DNA of 51,344 nt from Candidatus Saccharimonadota bacterium (GTDB taxonomy: Bacteria > Patescibacteriota > Saccharimonadia > Saccharimonadales > Saccharimonadaceae). Under the pieces are notes generated by a model, which worked only from the letters and a program-made list of their open reading frames with translations, was not told where the DNA came from and did no database searches. A program made the translations under genes and the position numbers. Position 1 is the stretch's first letter. Each line of letters begins with the position of its first letter. The DNA is taken from the NCBI GenBank assembly GCA_017545485.1, contig JAFWMY010000019.1, forward strand, positions 1-51,344, read 5' to 3'. This document shows, piece by piece, positions 1-9,010 of the stretch.

Positions 1-846
1 AATACTATTAACTTTTATGCTGTGGCGAATCCGGAACCAATGACTATCCATGATGTTGTTTATATGCAAAATTTTGCTACTATGACTGCGAGCGATAAGG
101 CCGATGTACTTAACTCTATGACTACAGGCGCTCAATATCAACTAAAAGACAATCGTGATGAAAAATCTTACTATATTTCTAAGCTGGCTGATGGAAATGT
201 TTGGATGACACAAAATCTAGATCACAACATTGTTACTACTGCCAATTTCTATACTCCTGCGAATACTGATATTCCAACAAACTGGACTGCTTCTACTGCA
301 ACTTACCTTTCGGGTGATACAACTTGGAATTGGTCAAACGTTGTCCCAGAGTCTTATGACCCTGGTAATGTCTATTGGAGTGGCACGCTAGGTGATTCTA
401 CGCCTGCATCTTCAGGAAATGCACACTACCATTTAGGTAATTACTACAACTGGACTGCGGCTGTTGCTATGAACGACAGTAGTAGTGCTGTCTCTCAATA
501 TACTGACGTTAATCAATCCATTTGCCCGGCTGGTTGGACATTACCAAAAAGTGGGAATATTACTATCTCTGGTTCCTTTCAATACTTAGTAGAGCAATAT
601 GGATGGAACAGTAGCACAAATAAACTAAGTGGCGACAAAATGATTTGGGAGTCTCCTATTTTCTTTAGCCTGTCAGGTTTTTGGCGCGGGTGGGGAGATT
701 TTGGCAGTGAAGCATACTATTGGTCATCGGTAGCAAACTATAGCGAAGTATCTTCTCTTTTGAAAACATTTTCTGACGGTTTCGTTTATCCAAATGGTTA
801 TTATAATTGTCAAGATGGCAATACAATTCGTTGTATAGTACGATAA
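1..846 (+). CDS. FISUMP-domain surface protein, 3' part
   Basis: The reading frame is open to the left edge, so the gene begins before the window and a GTG at 22 is only an internal codon. The visible 281 residues form a Fibrobacter succinogenes major paralogous (FISUMP) domain: YYISKLADGNVWMTQNL near the front, GNYYNWTAAVAMN in the middle, SICPAGWTLPKSG, and a C-terminal YYWSS...NTIRCIVR ending. The same landmarks occur in the complete protein at 17000-18910. The family is secreted or surface-exposed, rich in Asn, Thr, Ser and Trp, and of unknown biochemical role; in Saccharibacteria it is probably exposed to the host cell. No downstream terminator is obvious. The family assignment is firm, the function is not known. 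Confidence 0.85.
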   Translation, partial: NTINFYAVANPEPMTIHDVVYMQNFATMTASDKADVLNSMTTGAQYQLKDNRDEKSYYISKLADGNVWMTQNLDHNIVTTANFYTPANTDIPTNWTASTATYLSGDTTWNWSNVVPESYDPGNVYWSGTLGDSTPASSGNAHYHLGNYYNWTAAVAMNDSSSAVSQYTDVNQSICPAGWTLPKSGNITISGSFQYLVEQYGWNSSTNKLSGDKMIWESPIFFSLSGFWRGWGDFGSEAYYWSSVANYSEVSSLLKTFSDGFVYPNGYYNCQDGNTIRCIVR

Positions 847-877
847 TATACTACATATAATATATAGTAAGTGCTGG

Positions 878-924
878 ACGCTATATCTAGTAGGTTAATT
901 ATTTCTAAAAACGCTATATCTAGT
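878..924. repeat. 14-bp direct repeat pair
   Basis: ACGCTATATCTAGT occurs at 878-891 and again at 911-924, 33 bp apart start to start (about three helical turns). The pair lies in the 147-bp gap between the FISUMP gene and the DHH phosphoesterase, about 55-100 bp upstream of the latter's -10 box. The arrangement would suit a regulator binding the same face of the helix, but no regulator is identified. Confidence 0.6.
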
Positions 925-978
925 GTATTCCCGTACAAAAGCCGAACAAACCACTAATTTTATGTAGAATTCATATTA

Positions 979-987
979 TGCTATAAT
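979..987 (+). promoter_or_regulatory. Extended -10 promoter (TGC-TATAAT)
   Basis: TGCTATAAT ends only 6 nt before the ATG at 994, so transcription would begin at or next to the start codon. No Shine-Dalgarno fits in between. No clear -35 box is visible. Confidence 0.65.
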
Positions 988-993
988 TATTGT

Positions 994-1977
994 ATGTATA
1001 CAAAATTTAGTAATTTTTTGAAAGACAAAGAGAAAATTTGTATTATCCAGGCGGAAAATCCGGATGGAGATTCACTTGGTAGCGCAATCGCTTTAGACTA
1101 CTTACTAGACGGTAAGGATGTTTCTTTGTATTGTCCGATTGATGTCCCGAAATATCTGCACTATTTTTCTGATTGGTCTAGAGTAACTAACGAATTTGAT
1201 TACAAAGCAGATGGATATATTATCGTAGATACTGCTGCTAGTATTCTGCTTTCTAAACTCTTAGAAGATACCGCTATTCGCAATCGTCTGTTTTCTGCTC
1301 CGGTTCTCGTGATTGATCATCATGAGACACCTGATGATATTGAGTTCACGCATGAGAGCATAATTGAAATTAGACCTGCCTGTGCCGAATTGATATATCG
1401 TATTGCTAAAGGGCAGAAAATGACTATTAATAAAGAGGCTGCAGAAGCTATTTTCCAAGGGATTTTGTCAGACACTTTAGGGTTAACTAGTTCGTCAGTA
1501 ACGGCTGAAACTTTTGAAATCGCTGCTGAACTTACAAATCTAGGCGCCGATGTGTCGGTATTAGAAGATAAACGCCGTGAATTTATGAAAAAATCACCAC
1601 GCATTTTGGATTATAAAGCAGACTTAATCAAACGAATTGAATACTCTTTAGATGGGGAGCTAGCAACTGTTCATATCCCATGGGATGACATTCGTGAATA
1701 CTCGGATGAATACAATCCTAATGTATTAATTCTAGAAGAAATGCGCTTAGTAGAAGGGGTGAAAGTCGCCGTAGCTGTAAAAACATATCCCGATGGTAAA
1801 ATCACTGGCAAAATACGTACTGGCACAGATGCTCCAATTGCCGACAAAATTGCTGGCTATTTCGGCGGAGGAGGCCATCCGTTTGCGGCAGGATTTAGAA
1901 CATATGATATGTCTTACGAGGACGTTGTGCATGATTTAGTACAAATAATAACGGAGATGTTAAATGATGCAGCATAA
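994..1977 (+). CDS. DHH/DHHA1 family phosphoesterase (NrnA-like)
   Basis: This 327-residue protein has the two-domain layout of bifunctional oligoribonuclease/pAp phosphatases. Landmarks are NPDGDSLGS (residues 22-30), a central IIVDTAA, the DHH signature in VIDHHET near residue 108, and the C-terminal DHHA1 glycine motif GGGGHPFAAG near residue 290. The family uses Mn2+ to hydrolyse nano-RNA or 3',5'-pAp. Oddly, the motif-I histidine that usually sits three residues before the PDGD proline is Ala20 here, so metal binding may differ. It heads a plus-strand group with a hydrolase and cysS, each overlapping the next. The ATG at 994 is chosen because the -10 box is immediately upstream. Exact substrate cannot be read from sequence. 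Confidence 0.85.
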   Translation: MYTKFSNFLKDKEKICIIQAENPDGDSLGSAIALDYLLDGKDVSLYCPIDVPKYLHYFSDWSRVTNEFDYKADGYIIVDTAASILLSKLLEDTAIRNRLFSAPVLVIDHHETPDDIEFTHESIIEIRPACAELIYRIAKGQKMTINKEAAEAIFQGILSDTLGLTSSSVTAETFEIAAELTNLGADVSVLEDKRREFMKKSPRILDYKADLIKRIEYSLDGELATVHIPWDDIREYSDEYNPNVLILEEMRLVEGVKVAVAVKTYPDGKITGKIRTGTDAPIADKIAGYFGGGGHPFAAGFRTYDMSYEDVVHDLVQIITEMLNDAA

Positions 1978-2695
1978 ACTTACTTTGTTTAAGACTTACG
2001 ATAAATGCGCCAATGCTAAGCCAAAATTAACTGTTGTGCTGATACATGGTATTGCTTCAGATTCTAGCACATACAATACTGCCTTAAAGCACTTTGAAAA
2101 AATGTCCGATCTTAAAGATGTGAGATTTGTTACTTTTGATCTTTTAGGTTCTGGGAAGTCATTAAAAAGTGACGAGTTAAACTATGATTACAATGATCAA
2201 CTTAGTGCTCTGAAAAAAAGCATTAAACAGCTGAAATCCAAAACGCCGTTAATACTTGTTGGTCATTCGTTAGGAACATTTATTGTAACTAGATTCACAA
2301 ATAAATATCCGAAAAGTGTATCGCGACTTATTTTAATATCTCCGCCAATTTATACAAAGGCCGATTTCGCTAATCCTGCTTTTGCGGTTGGGATTGATGC
2401 CTTTAAAAAAGCAGTTAGCGTAAAAAATCGTGATATTTTGAAAGAAAAGTCGTTCATTAATTCTATGGATAAAATTGTGCTGGATAAAAATAATTACGAC
2501 GTGCTTGCTCAAATTAAAGTTCCTACCACATTAATCTATAGCAAGGAAGACCAATTAATAGCTCCTTATAATGTGCCTGGTATAATAAGAAAGAATTCGT
2601 CACTTCACGCTATCGGAACTCATGGCAGGCATGGCGTGACTGAAGATAAATTTAAGGAATTAGCAAAAATACTAGTCAAGGAGGTTAATGCTTAA
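1964..2695 (+). CDS. Alpha/beta hydrolase
   Basis: A 243-residue alpha/beta-hydrolase fold protein. It has the oxyanion-hole segment LIHGIASDSSTY (27-37), the nucleophile elbow GHSLG with Ser102, a candidate acid Asp196 in YSKEDQL, and a candidate base His220 or His223 in THGRHGVTE. There is no signal peptide or membrane segment, so it should be cytosolic. The start overlaps the DHH gene by 14 bp and a GGAG lies 7 nt upstream at 1953-1956; a second ATG at 1967 is possible. The substrate is unknown; esterase, lipase-like and haloperoxidase-like proteins all share these motifs. Confidence 0.82.
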   Translation: MMQHKLTLFKTYDKCANAKPKLTVVLIHGIASDSSTYNTALKHFEKMSDLKDVRFVTFDLLGSGKSLKSDELNYDYNDQLSALKKSIKQLKSKTPLILVGHSLGTFIVTRFTNKYPKSVSRLILISPPIYTKADFANPAFAVGIDAFKKAVSVKNRDILKEKSFINSMDKIVLDKNNYDVLAQIKVPTTLIYSKEDQLIAPYNVPGIIRKNSSLHAIGTHGRHGVTEDKFKELAKILVKEVNA

Positions 2696-4031
2696 AATCT
2701 ACAATACTGCCACACGAAAAACTGAAGAGTTAAAGCCTTTGTCTGATGTGGTAAAAATTTATACTTGTGGACCGACTGTATATTCCGAAGCACACATCGG
2801 TAACCTAACGGCATATATTTATTGGGATTTATTAGTACGGGCTTTATTAGCTAATGGCTACAAGGTTAAAAGAGTTTTGAATTTAACTGATGTGGGACAT
2901 TTGGTTTCAGACGGTGATGAAGGTGAGGATAAGTTGGAAAAAGGAGCGGAGCGCGAAGGAATGGACGTTTGGCAAATTGCGGAAAAATATATTGCCAAAT
3001 TTAAAGAAGACTATAAAGCGTTGGAGCTATTAGCCCCGGAAGTTTGGGCACGAGCAACTGATTATATTGCAGAAGATATTTCAGCCGTAGATGCAATGAG
3101 TGCAAATGGTTTTACTTACGAAACTGCGGATGGAGTTTATTATGATACATCACTGTTTGAACATTATGCGGATTTTGCGAGACTAGATTTAGCTGGTTTA
3201 CAAGCGGGAGCAAGAGTTGGTTTTTCTGACGAAAAGAAAAATGTTTCTGATTTTGCAGTTTGGAAGTTTATTCATGAAGGCGAAAAACATGCAATGCGTT
3301 GGGACTATCTTGGACGGCCGGGATATCCTGGATGGCACTTGGAGTGTTGTTCAATTATTCATAAAGAGCTTGGTGAGCCAATTGATATTCATTGTGGTGG
3401 GATTGACCATATCCCAGTCCATCATACTAACGAAATTGCTGAATGCTATGGTGCTTACGGAACAAAATTAGCAAATAATTGGATGCATTGTGATTTTATT
3501 ACTGTGGAAGGCGAAAAGATTTCTAAGTCTATAGGAAATACATTCAGCTTAGCAGACTTGAATGAACGCGGTTTTTCTGCAATGGATTATAAGATGTGGG
3601 TTTTGTCTGGGCACTATCAGGGTACACGGAACTTTACTTTTGATTCGCTTGAGGGGGCAAAGGCACGAAGGCTAAATTGGCGGAATCAAATCGCAGAGTG
3701 TTACCAAAATAAAGTAGCAGAAACAAATTTTGATTATACAACAATACTAGGAGCAATCAATAATAATCTTGGCTCACCAGAAGCATTTGCTTTAATTGAT
3801 GAAGCTAAATTATCCTTAGACGACTGGAAGAAAGTTGATGAATTATTTGGCCTTAGATTAATTGCCGATTCGCCTAATATTAGTGACGAAATTCGTGAAC
3901 TAATTGATGAACGACAACTTGCAAGAGACAAACGAGATTTCGGTAAATCTGATGATTTTCGTGATTTATTGGCCAGCAAGGGAATTACTGTAAAAGATAC
4001 TGCAGATGGCCCTGTGTGGCAATATATTTAA
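2688..4031 (+). CDS. cysS: Cysteinyl-tRNA synthetase
   Basis: CysRS charges tRNA-Cys. This 447-residue protein is near family length (about 460). It has the class I HIGN signature at residues 36-39, the zinc ligand Cys27 in YTCGPT, the downstream zinc region HLECC, and the KMSKS-type loop EKISKS. The start overlaps the hydrolase by 8 bp, and a full AAGGAGG at 2678-2684 lies 3 nt before the ATG, so translation is probably coupled. It is the last gene of the plus-strand group; its stop codon directly abuts the stop of the convergent tgt gene with no room for a terminator. Confidence 0.97.
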   Translation: MLKIYNTATRKTEELKPLSDVVKIYTCGPTVYSEAHIGNLTAYIYWDLLVRALLANGYKVKRVLNLTDVGHLVSDGDEGEDKLEKGAEREGMDVWQIAEKYIAKFKEDYKALELLAPEVWARATDYIAEDISAVDAMSANGFTYETADGVYYDTSLFEHYADFARLDLAGLQAGARVGFSDEKKNVSDFAVWKFIHEGEKHAMRWDYLGRPGYPGWHLECCSIIHKELGEPIDIHCGGIDHIPVHHTNEIAECYGAYGTKLANNWMHCDFITVEGEKISKSIGNTFSLADLNERGFSAMDYKMWVLSGHYQGTRNFTFDSLEGAKARRLNWRNQIAECYQNKVAETNFDYTTILGAINNNLGSPEAFALIDEAKLSLDDWKKVDELFGLRLIADSPNISDEIRELIDERQLARDKRDFGKSDDFRDLLASKGITVKDTADGPVWQYI

Positions 4032-5159
4032 TTATTTGTGATAATAGCGATTTAGAAATTCTTTTTTATAGTCTTGAAAAGTTCCGTTCTGAAGTGATTT
4101 GCGGATTTGGTCTGTAGTATGAACAACGAAGTATTCATTATGTATAGATGCAAGAACTTTTGCCGTTATTTCATCTGTCTTAAATAGGTGATGGAGATAA
4201 GCTTTGTTGTAATTTTTACAACATTCACAGGCGCAATCTTTTTCTAGTGGCGTAAAATCATGTGTGTACTTTGCGTTTTTGATGTTGATGCGGCCATCTT
4301 TAGTATAAAGAGAGCCATTTCGCGCCATGCGAGTAGGGCCAACACAATCAAAAGTATCGCAGCCAAATTCTGCACCTATAAATAAATCCACTGGTTCTTG
4401 CCCCATACCTAGAAGGTGGCGTGGCTTATCTTCTGGTAAAATTGAGTTCACAGTTTTTAACATTTCATCCATACCATCCGCCGTAAAAACGCCACCAATG
4501 CCAAAACCATCTACTGGCTGAGTGGCACAGTATTTTGCTGATTCGGCACGTAAATCGTTGAATGTACCACCCTGCACAACAGCATACAAAAATTGGGGGT
4601 TCTCGGCGAGTCCTGCCGATGTAACACTCTTTGCTAAACGCTGATGTTCGGCTACACAACGTGACAGCCAACAATGCGTGCGGTCCATGGCTTCTTTCAT
4701 GTCCTCATAACTTTCGGATTTTGCAAGGTGGTCAAACGCCATGTGAATATCAGCTCCAATTGCCCACTGAGCCTGCATAGATGATTCTGGAGTAATCTCA
4801 AAGTTTGCGCCATCAATATGAGATTTAAATTTTACGCCTTTTTCAGTAATTTTGACATTCGGAAGACTGAAGATTTGAAAGCCACCCGAATCGGTAAAGG
4901 TTGGTTTATGCCAACTACTAAACTCCGCTAAACCACCGGCTTCTTTAATCAGTTCAGTGCCAGGACGAAGAATTAAATGATAAGTGTTTGCAAGAATAGC
5001 CTGCGAGCCTAGTTCATTCATTTCTTTCATAGTGAGAGCTTTAACAGTGGCACGAGTAGCGGCGCCAACGAATGCTGGCGTATGAATGTCGCCGTGCGGA
5101 GTATGGATAATACCGGTGCGAGCTAAGCCATCGCGATGAGTAATTTCGTATTTTAACAT
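4032..5159 (-). CDS. tgt: tRNA-guanine transglycosylase
   Basis: Tgt exchanges G34 of GUN-anticodon tRNAs for preQ1. The 375-residue sequence has the catalytic base Asp90 in TDSGGFQ, the nucleophile Asp271 in DCVGPTR, and zinc ligands Cys309, Cys311, Cys314 and His340, all at a constant offset of about +1 to +7 from the E. coli enzyme. It is the last gene of a minus-strand unit: its start overlaps queA by 7 bp. With queA and queH it covers preQ1 insertion through to queuosine. No preQ1 biosynthesis gene is present in this window, so the precursor may be salvaged, which is an inference. Confidence 0.97.
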   Translation of the reverse strand: MLKYEITHRDGLARTGIIHTPHGDIHTPAFVGAATRATVKALTMKEMNELGSQAILANTYHLILRPGTELIKEAGGLAEFSSWHKPTFTDSGGFQIFSLPNVKITEKGVKFKSHIDGANFEITPESSMQAQWAIGADIHMAFDHLAKSESYEDMKEAMDRTHCWLSRCVAEHQRLAKSVTSAGLAENPQFLYAVVQGGTFNDLRAESAKYCATQPVDGFGIGGVFTADGMDEMLKTVNSILPEDKPRHLLGMGQEPVDLFIGAEFGCDTFDCVGPTRMARNGSLYTKDGRINIKNAKYTHDFTPLEKDCACECCKNYNKAYLHHLFKTDEITAKVLASIHNEYFVVHTTDQIRKSLQNGTFQDYKKEFLNRYYHK

Positions 5160-6142
5160 ATTAGCACCGAGTCTCCATAGCTTAAGAAATTATACTTTTC
5201 GGCAATGGCGTGGTCGTAGGCATTTTTGAGATGATCCCAACCAGCAAAAGCTGAAGCGAGCATGAGAACAGTGGATTTAGGAGCATGATAATTTGTAAGC
5301 AACGCATCTACAAGCTGGAATTTGAATCCTGGGTAAATAAAGATGTCGTCTTCGCCTTCTGTTTTACCGGTTTTGGCGTAGTATTCAAGAGTACGTGCAA
5401 CTGTAGTACCAACTGCAACAATGCGTTTATCGTGATTTTTAATGACTTTTAGAGTATCTTCTGGAATATGAAACCATTCGGAATGCATGTGGTGGTCTTC
5501 AACATTGTCAGTACGCATAGGCAAAAAGGTGCCGAGACCAACATGGAGAGTAATATATTTAATAATTATACCTTTTTGCTGAAGTCTGTTTAGTAAGTCT
5601 TCCGTCATGTTGAGACTGGCAGTTGGGGCAGCGGCGGAGCCCATGTTCTTGGCCCAAATGGTTTGGTAGCGTTTTTTATCATCTTCTGTGGCGTCGCGGT
5701 GAAGATAAGGCGGTAGGGGAACGGTACCATATTTTTCGGCAAGCTCGGCAAGTGGAGCTTCAGATTCTACTTCCGCAATACCATTGCCTAAAATTTTTGA
5801 AATTGTGATTTGGTGTTTGTCAATTGACAATATATCACCATCATGGAGTTTGCCACGATACATCACACGTTGAGGCTCATCTCCGTGTTTTTCTAAAACT
5901 ACCAACTCGCGTTTGCGACCATCTGGAAGAGTACAAAACAAGCGCGATTGCATCACACGCGTATCGTTTAAGATTAAAACATCGCCCGGGTTTAAAAAAT
6001 CATCTAGATTACGATAAAAAGAATCCTGAATAGCGCCGGTTTGACGGTTTAAAACTAAAAGACGCGTTGAACCGCGCTCTTTAGGAGGGAACTTTGCAAT
6101 GCGTTCGTCGGGTAAGTCATAGTTGTAATCAGAAACTAACAT
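5153..6142 (-). CDS. queA: tRNA preQ1(34) S-adenosylmethionine ribosyltransferase-isomerase
   Basis: QueA transfers and isomerises the ribosyl part of SAM onto preQ1 in tRNA, making epoxyqueuosine. The protein is 329 residues, usual for the family. Recognisable blocks are the N-terminal YDLPDERIAKFPP with RGSTRLLVL, a central LHVGLGTF, and the C-terminal TNYHAPKSTVLMLASAFAG. It lies between queH and tgt in one minus-strand unit, 8 nt after queH and overlapping tgt. No anomalies were noted. Confidence 0.96.
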   Translation of the reverse strand: MLVSDYNYDLPDERIAKFPPKERGSTRLLVLNRQTGAIQDSFYRNLDDFLNPGDVLILNDTRVMQSRLFCTLPDGRKRELVVLEKHGDEPQRVMYRGKLHDGDILSIDKHQITISKILGNGIAEVESEAPLAELAEKYGTVPLPPYLHRDATEDDKKRYQTIWAKNMGSAAAPTASLNMTEDLLNRLQQKGIIIKYITLHVGLGTFLPMRTDNVEDHHMHSEWFHIPEDTLKVIKNHDKRIVAVGTTVARTLEYYAKTGKTEGEDDIFIYPGFKFQLVDALLTNYHAPKSTVLMLASAFAGWDHLKNAYDHAIAEKYNFLSYGDSVLIC

Positions 6143-6150
6143 AAAAAATA

Positions 6151-6729
6151 TTATATACTATTTTTACTAATTTGGCAATTGGCGCTCTCTTTAGCAATTT
6201 GTTTTTTATAACGATCTTCTTCGGAAAAAATGCAACCGCAGTACTTCTGCATATATAGACCGGCTTCGCGAGCTTTTTGTTGACCTTCACGGAACCCGAC
6301 ACGAAAATCACGATATAAGAATTCCACGCCGGAAAGAGAGGACAATTCTTCACATACTTTTATTATTTCTTCGTGTTTTTGATATGGTGAAACTAATAAG
6401 GTTGTAGTAAAAGTATCGTAGCCGTGCTTGGCGGCATATCGCACAGTTTCTGTAAGGCGTTTTTTGTAGCAATAGTTAACACAACGATTCGGAATATCAT
6501 TAACTACACTACGACAAAATTCATCAAGCCCATATTCTTCATCTATAATTAGCTCAACTTTAGTTTTTTCGGCATAATCTTTGAGGCAATCGCGTCGGGC
6601 TTTATACTCAGTATACGGATGAATATTCGGATTGTACCAAAAAAGAGTTGGCTCAATCTTTTCAGCACGCAAACTATCTATACAATACACACTACATGGT
6701 GCACAACACGTATGCATTAATAATTTCAT
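6151..6729 (-). CDS. queH: Epoxyqueuosine reductase QueH
   Basis: QueH (formerly DUF208) reduces epoxyqueuosine to queuosine and replaces the unrelated cobalamin-dependent QueG. The 192-residue protein shows the expected cysteine groups: Cys8-Cys9 and Cys12 in HTCCAPC, Cys83/Cys87 in RCVNYC, and Cys164/Cys166 in KYCGC, which in the family bind iron-sulfur and iron centres. It is the first gene of the queH-queA-tgt unit. Its TATAAT ends 7 nt before the ATG, so its mRNA is predicted to be leaderless. The promoter is divergent from that of the permease gene at 6777. Confidence 0.95.
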   Translation of the reverse strand: MKLLMHTCCAPCSVYCIDSLRAEKIEPTLFWYNPNIHPYTEYKARRDCLKDYAEKTKVELIIDEEYGLDEFCRSVVNDIPNRCVNYCYKKRLTETVRYAAKHGYDTFTTTLLVSPYQKHEEIIKVCEELSSLSGVEFLYRDFRVGFREGQQKAREAGLYMQKYCGCIFSEEDRYKKQIAKESANCQISKNSI

Positions 6730-6736
6730 TGTTATT

Positions 6737-6745
6737 ATTATAACA
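6737..6745 (-). promoter_or_regulatory. queH extended -10 promoter
   Basis: On the minus strand TGTTATAAT lies 7 nt before the queH ATG. No consensus -35 is seen. The spacing leaves no room for a ribosome binding site. Confidence 0.65.
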
Positions 6746-6749
6746 TTTA

Positions 6750-6758
6750 TGCTACAAT
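6750..6758 (+). promoter_or_regulatory. Extended -10 promoter (TGC-TACAAT) of permease gene
   Basis: TGCTACAAT is followed 18 nt later by an ATG, and an AAGGAGG Shine-Dalgarno (6767-6773) fits in the short leader, only 3 nt before the ATG. This is the contrasting, Shine-Dalgarno-bearing promoter type of the window. Confidence 0.55.
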
Positions 6759-6776
6759 AAGTATATAAGGAGGTGT

Positions 6777-7883
6777 ATGTCTAAAAAGTACGAAACAGAT
6801 TTAAGGACATTTATTAAATTTTGGTTAGTGCCGTTAGGTATCGTGGCAACACTTTTCATTTTGAATAAAGCGTTGACTGGGTTAATTATTATTGGTATCT
6901 CTATTTTTCTTGCACTAGCTTTAAAGCCGTTGGTTAGAAAAGTGAACGGATTTTTCACTAAGGCTTTTGGCAAGGACAAAAAACACCAAACTTTGTCAGC
7001 AGTTTTTGCTTATCTTATCGTTGTGTTAGTGATAGGTGCTATTGTTGCGATTGTCGGCCCAGTTGTCGTAAATGAAACTGCAAAATTTGTTCAACACTTC
7101 CCGGAAACATTTGAAAATACTTTCGGTGGATGGGATGGAATTAATAACTTTGGTAGAAATATTGGCATAGAAAATTTACAGGGTGAACTGACTGGTTTTG
7201 TAGATAATATTTCAAACAATCTAATGGGCTTTTTGGGCCATAACCTAATTTCTAGCGTGAGCGGTGTCGCCGGCGTAGTAATGGACATTGTGCTAATTCT
7301 TGTCTTAACGCTCCTGTTCCTACTGGAAGGCCCGCCTATGCTTGATGAGCTATGGAAGAATTTGGGTTCTGATGAAGAAGACAAGAAATCTACTGGCGTA
7401 GCTAGAAAGATAGTGACACGTATGGCTAATGTAGTATCAACTTATGTCTCTCATCAAATTATTGTAGCTATCATTGATGGTTGTGCTGCTATGATTATTG
7501 TATTTGTACTCTCGTTAATTTTCGGTTTGTCAGCTAATCTCGCAATTCCAATGGGGATGATTACGATGATGTTCTATTTAATCCCGATGTTCGGCCAGTT
7601 TATTGGTGGCACTTTAGTGACCGTGCTATTGTTCTTCTCAAATCCAATTGCTGGTGGCATTTTTGCAATCGTTTATATTCTATATTCACAAGTAGAAAAT
7701 AACTTAATAGCTCCAAAAATTCAAGGCAGCGCATTGAACTTACGGCCAGTAATTATTTTATGCGCAGTTACAATTGGTATGTTTATGTTTGGCCTGCTTG
7801 GTGCAATTATTGCAATTCCAATTGCGGGCTGTATTAGGGTGTTGATTGAAGAATATCCAAATATTAAAGCCCTTAGGAAGTAA
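6777..7883 (+). CDS. AI-2E family transporter (PerM/YdiK-like)
   Basis: A 368-residue polytopic membrane protein with about eight hydrophobic stretches. The N-terminal pair (around 15-55) and a helix near 75-95 precede a soluble loop, and the C-terminal half carries the family's repeated Gly/Pro-rich helices, including IPMFGQFIGG and GALIAIP-like segments (GAIIAIPIAG). Members of this family export AI-2, or act as Na+/H+ antiporters or permeases of unknown substrate, so the substrate cannot be assigned. The start follows a strong Shine-Dalgarno. The flippase-like gene begins 2 nt after its stop, suggesting one operon. Confidence 0.85.
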   Translation: MSKKYETDLRTFIKFWLVPLGIVATLFILNKALTGLIIIGISIFLALALKPLVRKVNGFFTKAFGKDKKHQTLSAVFAYLIVVLVIGAIVAIVGPVVVNETAKFVQHFPETFENTFGGWDGINNFGRNIGIENLQGELTGFVDNISNNLMGFLGHNLISSVSGVAGVVMDIVLILVLTLLFLLEGPPMLDELWKNLGSDEEDKKSTGVARKIVTRMANVVSTYVSHQIIVAIIDGCAAMIIVFVLSLIFGLSANLAIPMGMITMMFYLIPMFGQFIGGTLVTVLLFFSNPIAGGIFAIVYILYSQVENNLIAPKIQGSALNLRPVIILCAVTIGMFMFGLLGAIIAIPIAGCIRVLIEEYPNIKALRK

Positions 7884-7885
7884 AA

Positions 7886-9010
7886 ATGTCCGAAAAAAAA
7901 TCCATCCCTGCTGATAACTCTGATGTTGACCAAAAGAAGTTAATCCCGAAAAAACTATTAAAGAAACCTATTCTGATTTTGATTTTTATTCTAATTAATG
8001 TGGCAGTAATTGCAATTACAGCCTTTTCGGAATTTGGCAATTCGGAAAATGCGGCAGCACTTTCTGAAGTTAGAATTAACTGGTGGTTTTTGGTACCAGC
8101 AGCAATTTGTTTTCTTGCGGCATTATGGTTTGAGATTCATAAATATGTTTTGATGATGCGCGAAATGTCGCCAGACAAATCTAAATTTGATAGAAGAAAG
8201 GCGAGAAAAGTAGCAAGAAGAACTGTCTTATTGGGGAAATACTATGACAATATCACACCGGCGGCAATTGGCGGACAACCATTTCAAATATATTATATGC
8301 GTAAAAACAGTGGTTTACCGAATGGCGTTTCAACTTCGGTACCAATTTTTGGAATGATTTCGGGGCAGATTGGCTTTATTATTATTGCGGTTTTATGTTT
8401 TCTGTTTGGAAGCTTATCTATTAATAACGCAGTACTAATTGGCACAGCGTGTTTTGGGCTAATCTTTTATGCATTTTGGCCAATCGTGGTAATGATTGCG
8501 ACTTTTTTGCCTAAAGCAACGACGGAAATTATTGGAATTTTTGTAAAATTTTTGGCTAAAATTCGTATTGTGAAAGATGTGAAAAAAACTCGTGAAAAAA
8601 CCGAATATGAAATCAACGAATATGCTAAATGTGTACGTAAAATCTTAAAAACACGTGGGCTGTTTTTAAAGACCGTGGCGATGTCATTGGCATTTCAAGT
8701 TTTAATTTCCGTAATTCCTTTCTTCGTACTGACCGCTTTCGGTGGAGAAGTAGATTTCTTACCTTGTTTTGTAACTACCGTAGCGGTAACGTCTGCCGTG
8801 TATTTTGTGCCAACTCCAGGTAATGCAGGAGCAGCGGAGGGGACTTTCTTCATAGTATTCTCGGCCTTGTCTTCTGGTTATATATTCTGGGCAATGTTAG
8901 TTTGGCGATTCTTCTCCTACTATGTGTATATTTTATTGGGGCTTATTATTTATTTTGTGATGCATTTAGAAAAGAAAAATGATGGGAATAAAGAAACTAT
9001 TAAGGAATAA
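7886..9010 (+). CDS. YbhN/LPG-synthase-type flippase-like membrane protein
   Basis: A 374-residue integral membrane protein of the lysylphosphatidylglycerol synthase transmembrane-region family (UPF0104/YbhN). Diagnostic segments are NITPAAIGGQPFQIYYMRK (about residues 125-143) and PTPGNAGAAEGTFF (about 311-324). There is no C-terminal acyltransferase domain like that of MprF, so only the flippase-like part is present. Related proteins move or anchor lipids and polyprenyl-linked sugars; the substrate here is unknown. AGGAAG overlapping the previous stop serves as ribosome binding site. The following DD-peptidase overlaps its end by 32 bp, linking it with cell-envelope work. Confidence 0.85.
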   Translation: MSEKKSIPADNSDVDQKKLIPKKLLKKPILILIFILINVAVIAITAFSEFGNSENAAALSEVRINWWFLVPAAICFLAALWFEIHKYVLMMREMSPDKSKFDRRKARKVARRTVLLGKYYDNITPAAIGGQPFQIYYMRKNSGLPNGVSTSVPIFGMISGQIGFIIIAVLCFLFGSLSINNAVLIGTACFGLIFYAFWPIVVMIATFLPKATTEIIGIFVKFLAKIRIVKDVKKTREKTEYEINEYAKCVRKILKTRGLFLKTVAMSLAFQVLISVIPFFVLTAFGGEVDFLPCFVTTVAVTSAVYFVPTPGNAGAAEGTFFIVFSALSSGYIFWAMLVWRFFSYYVYILLGLIIYFVMHLEKKNDGNKETIKE

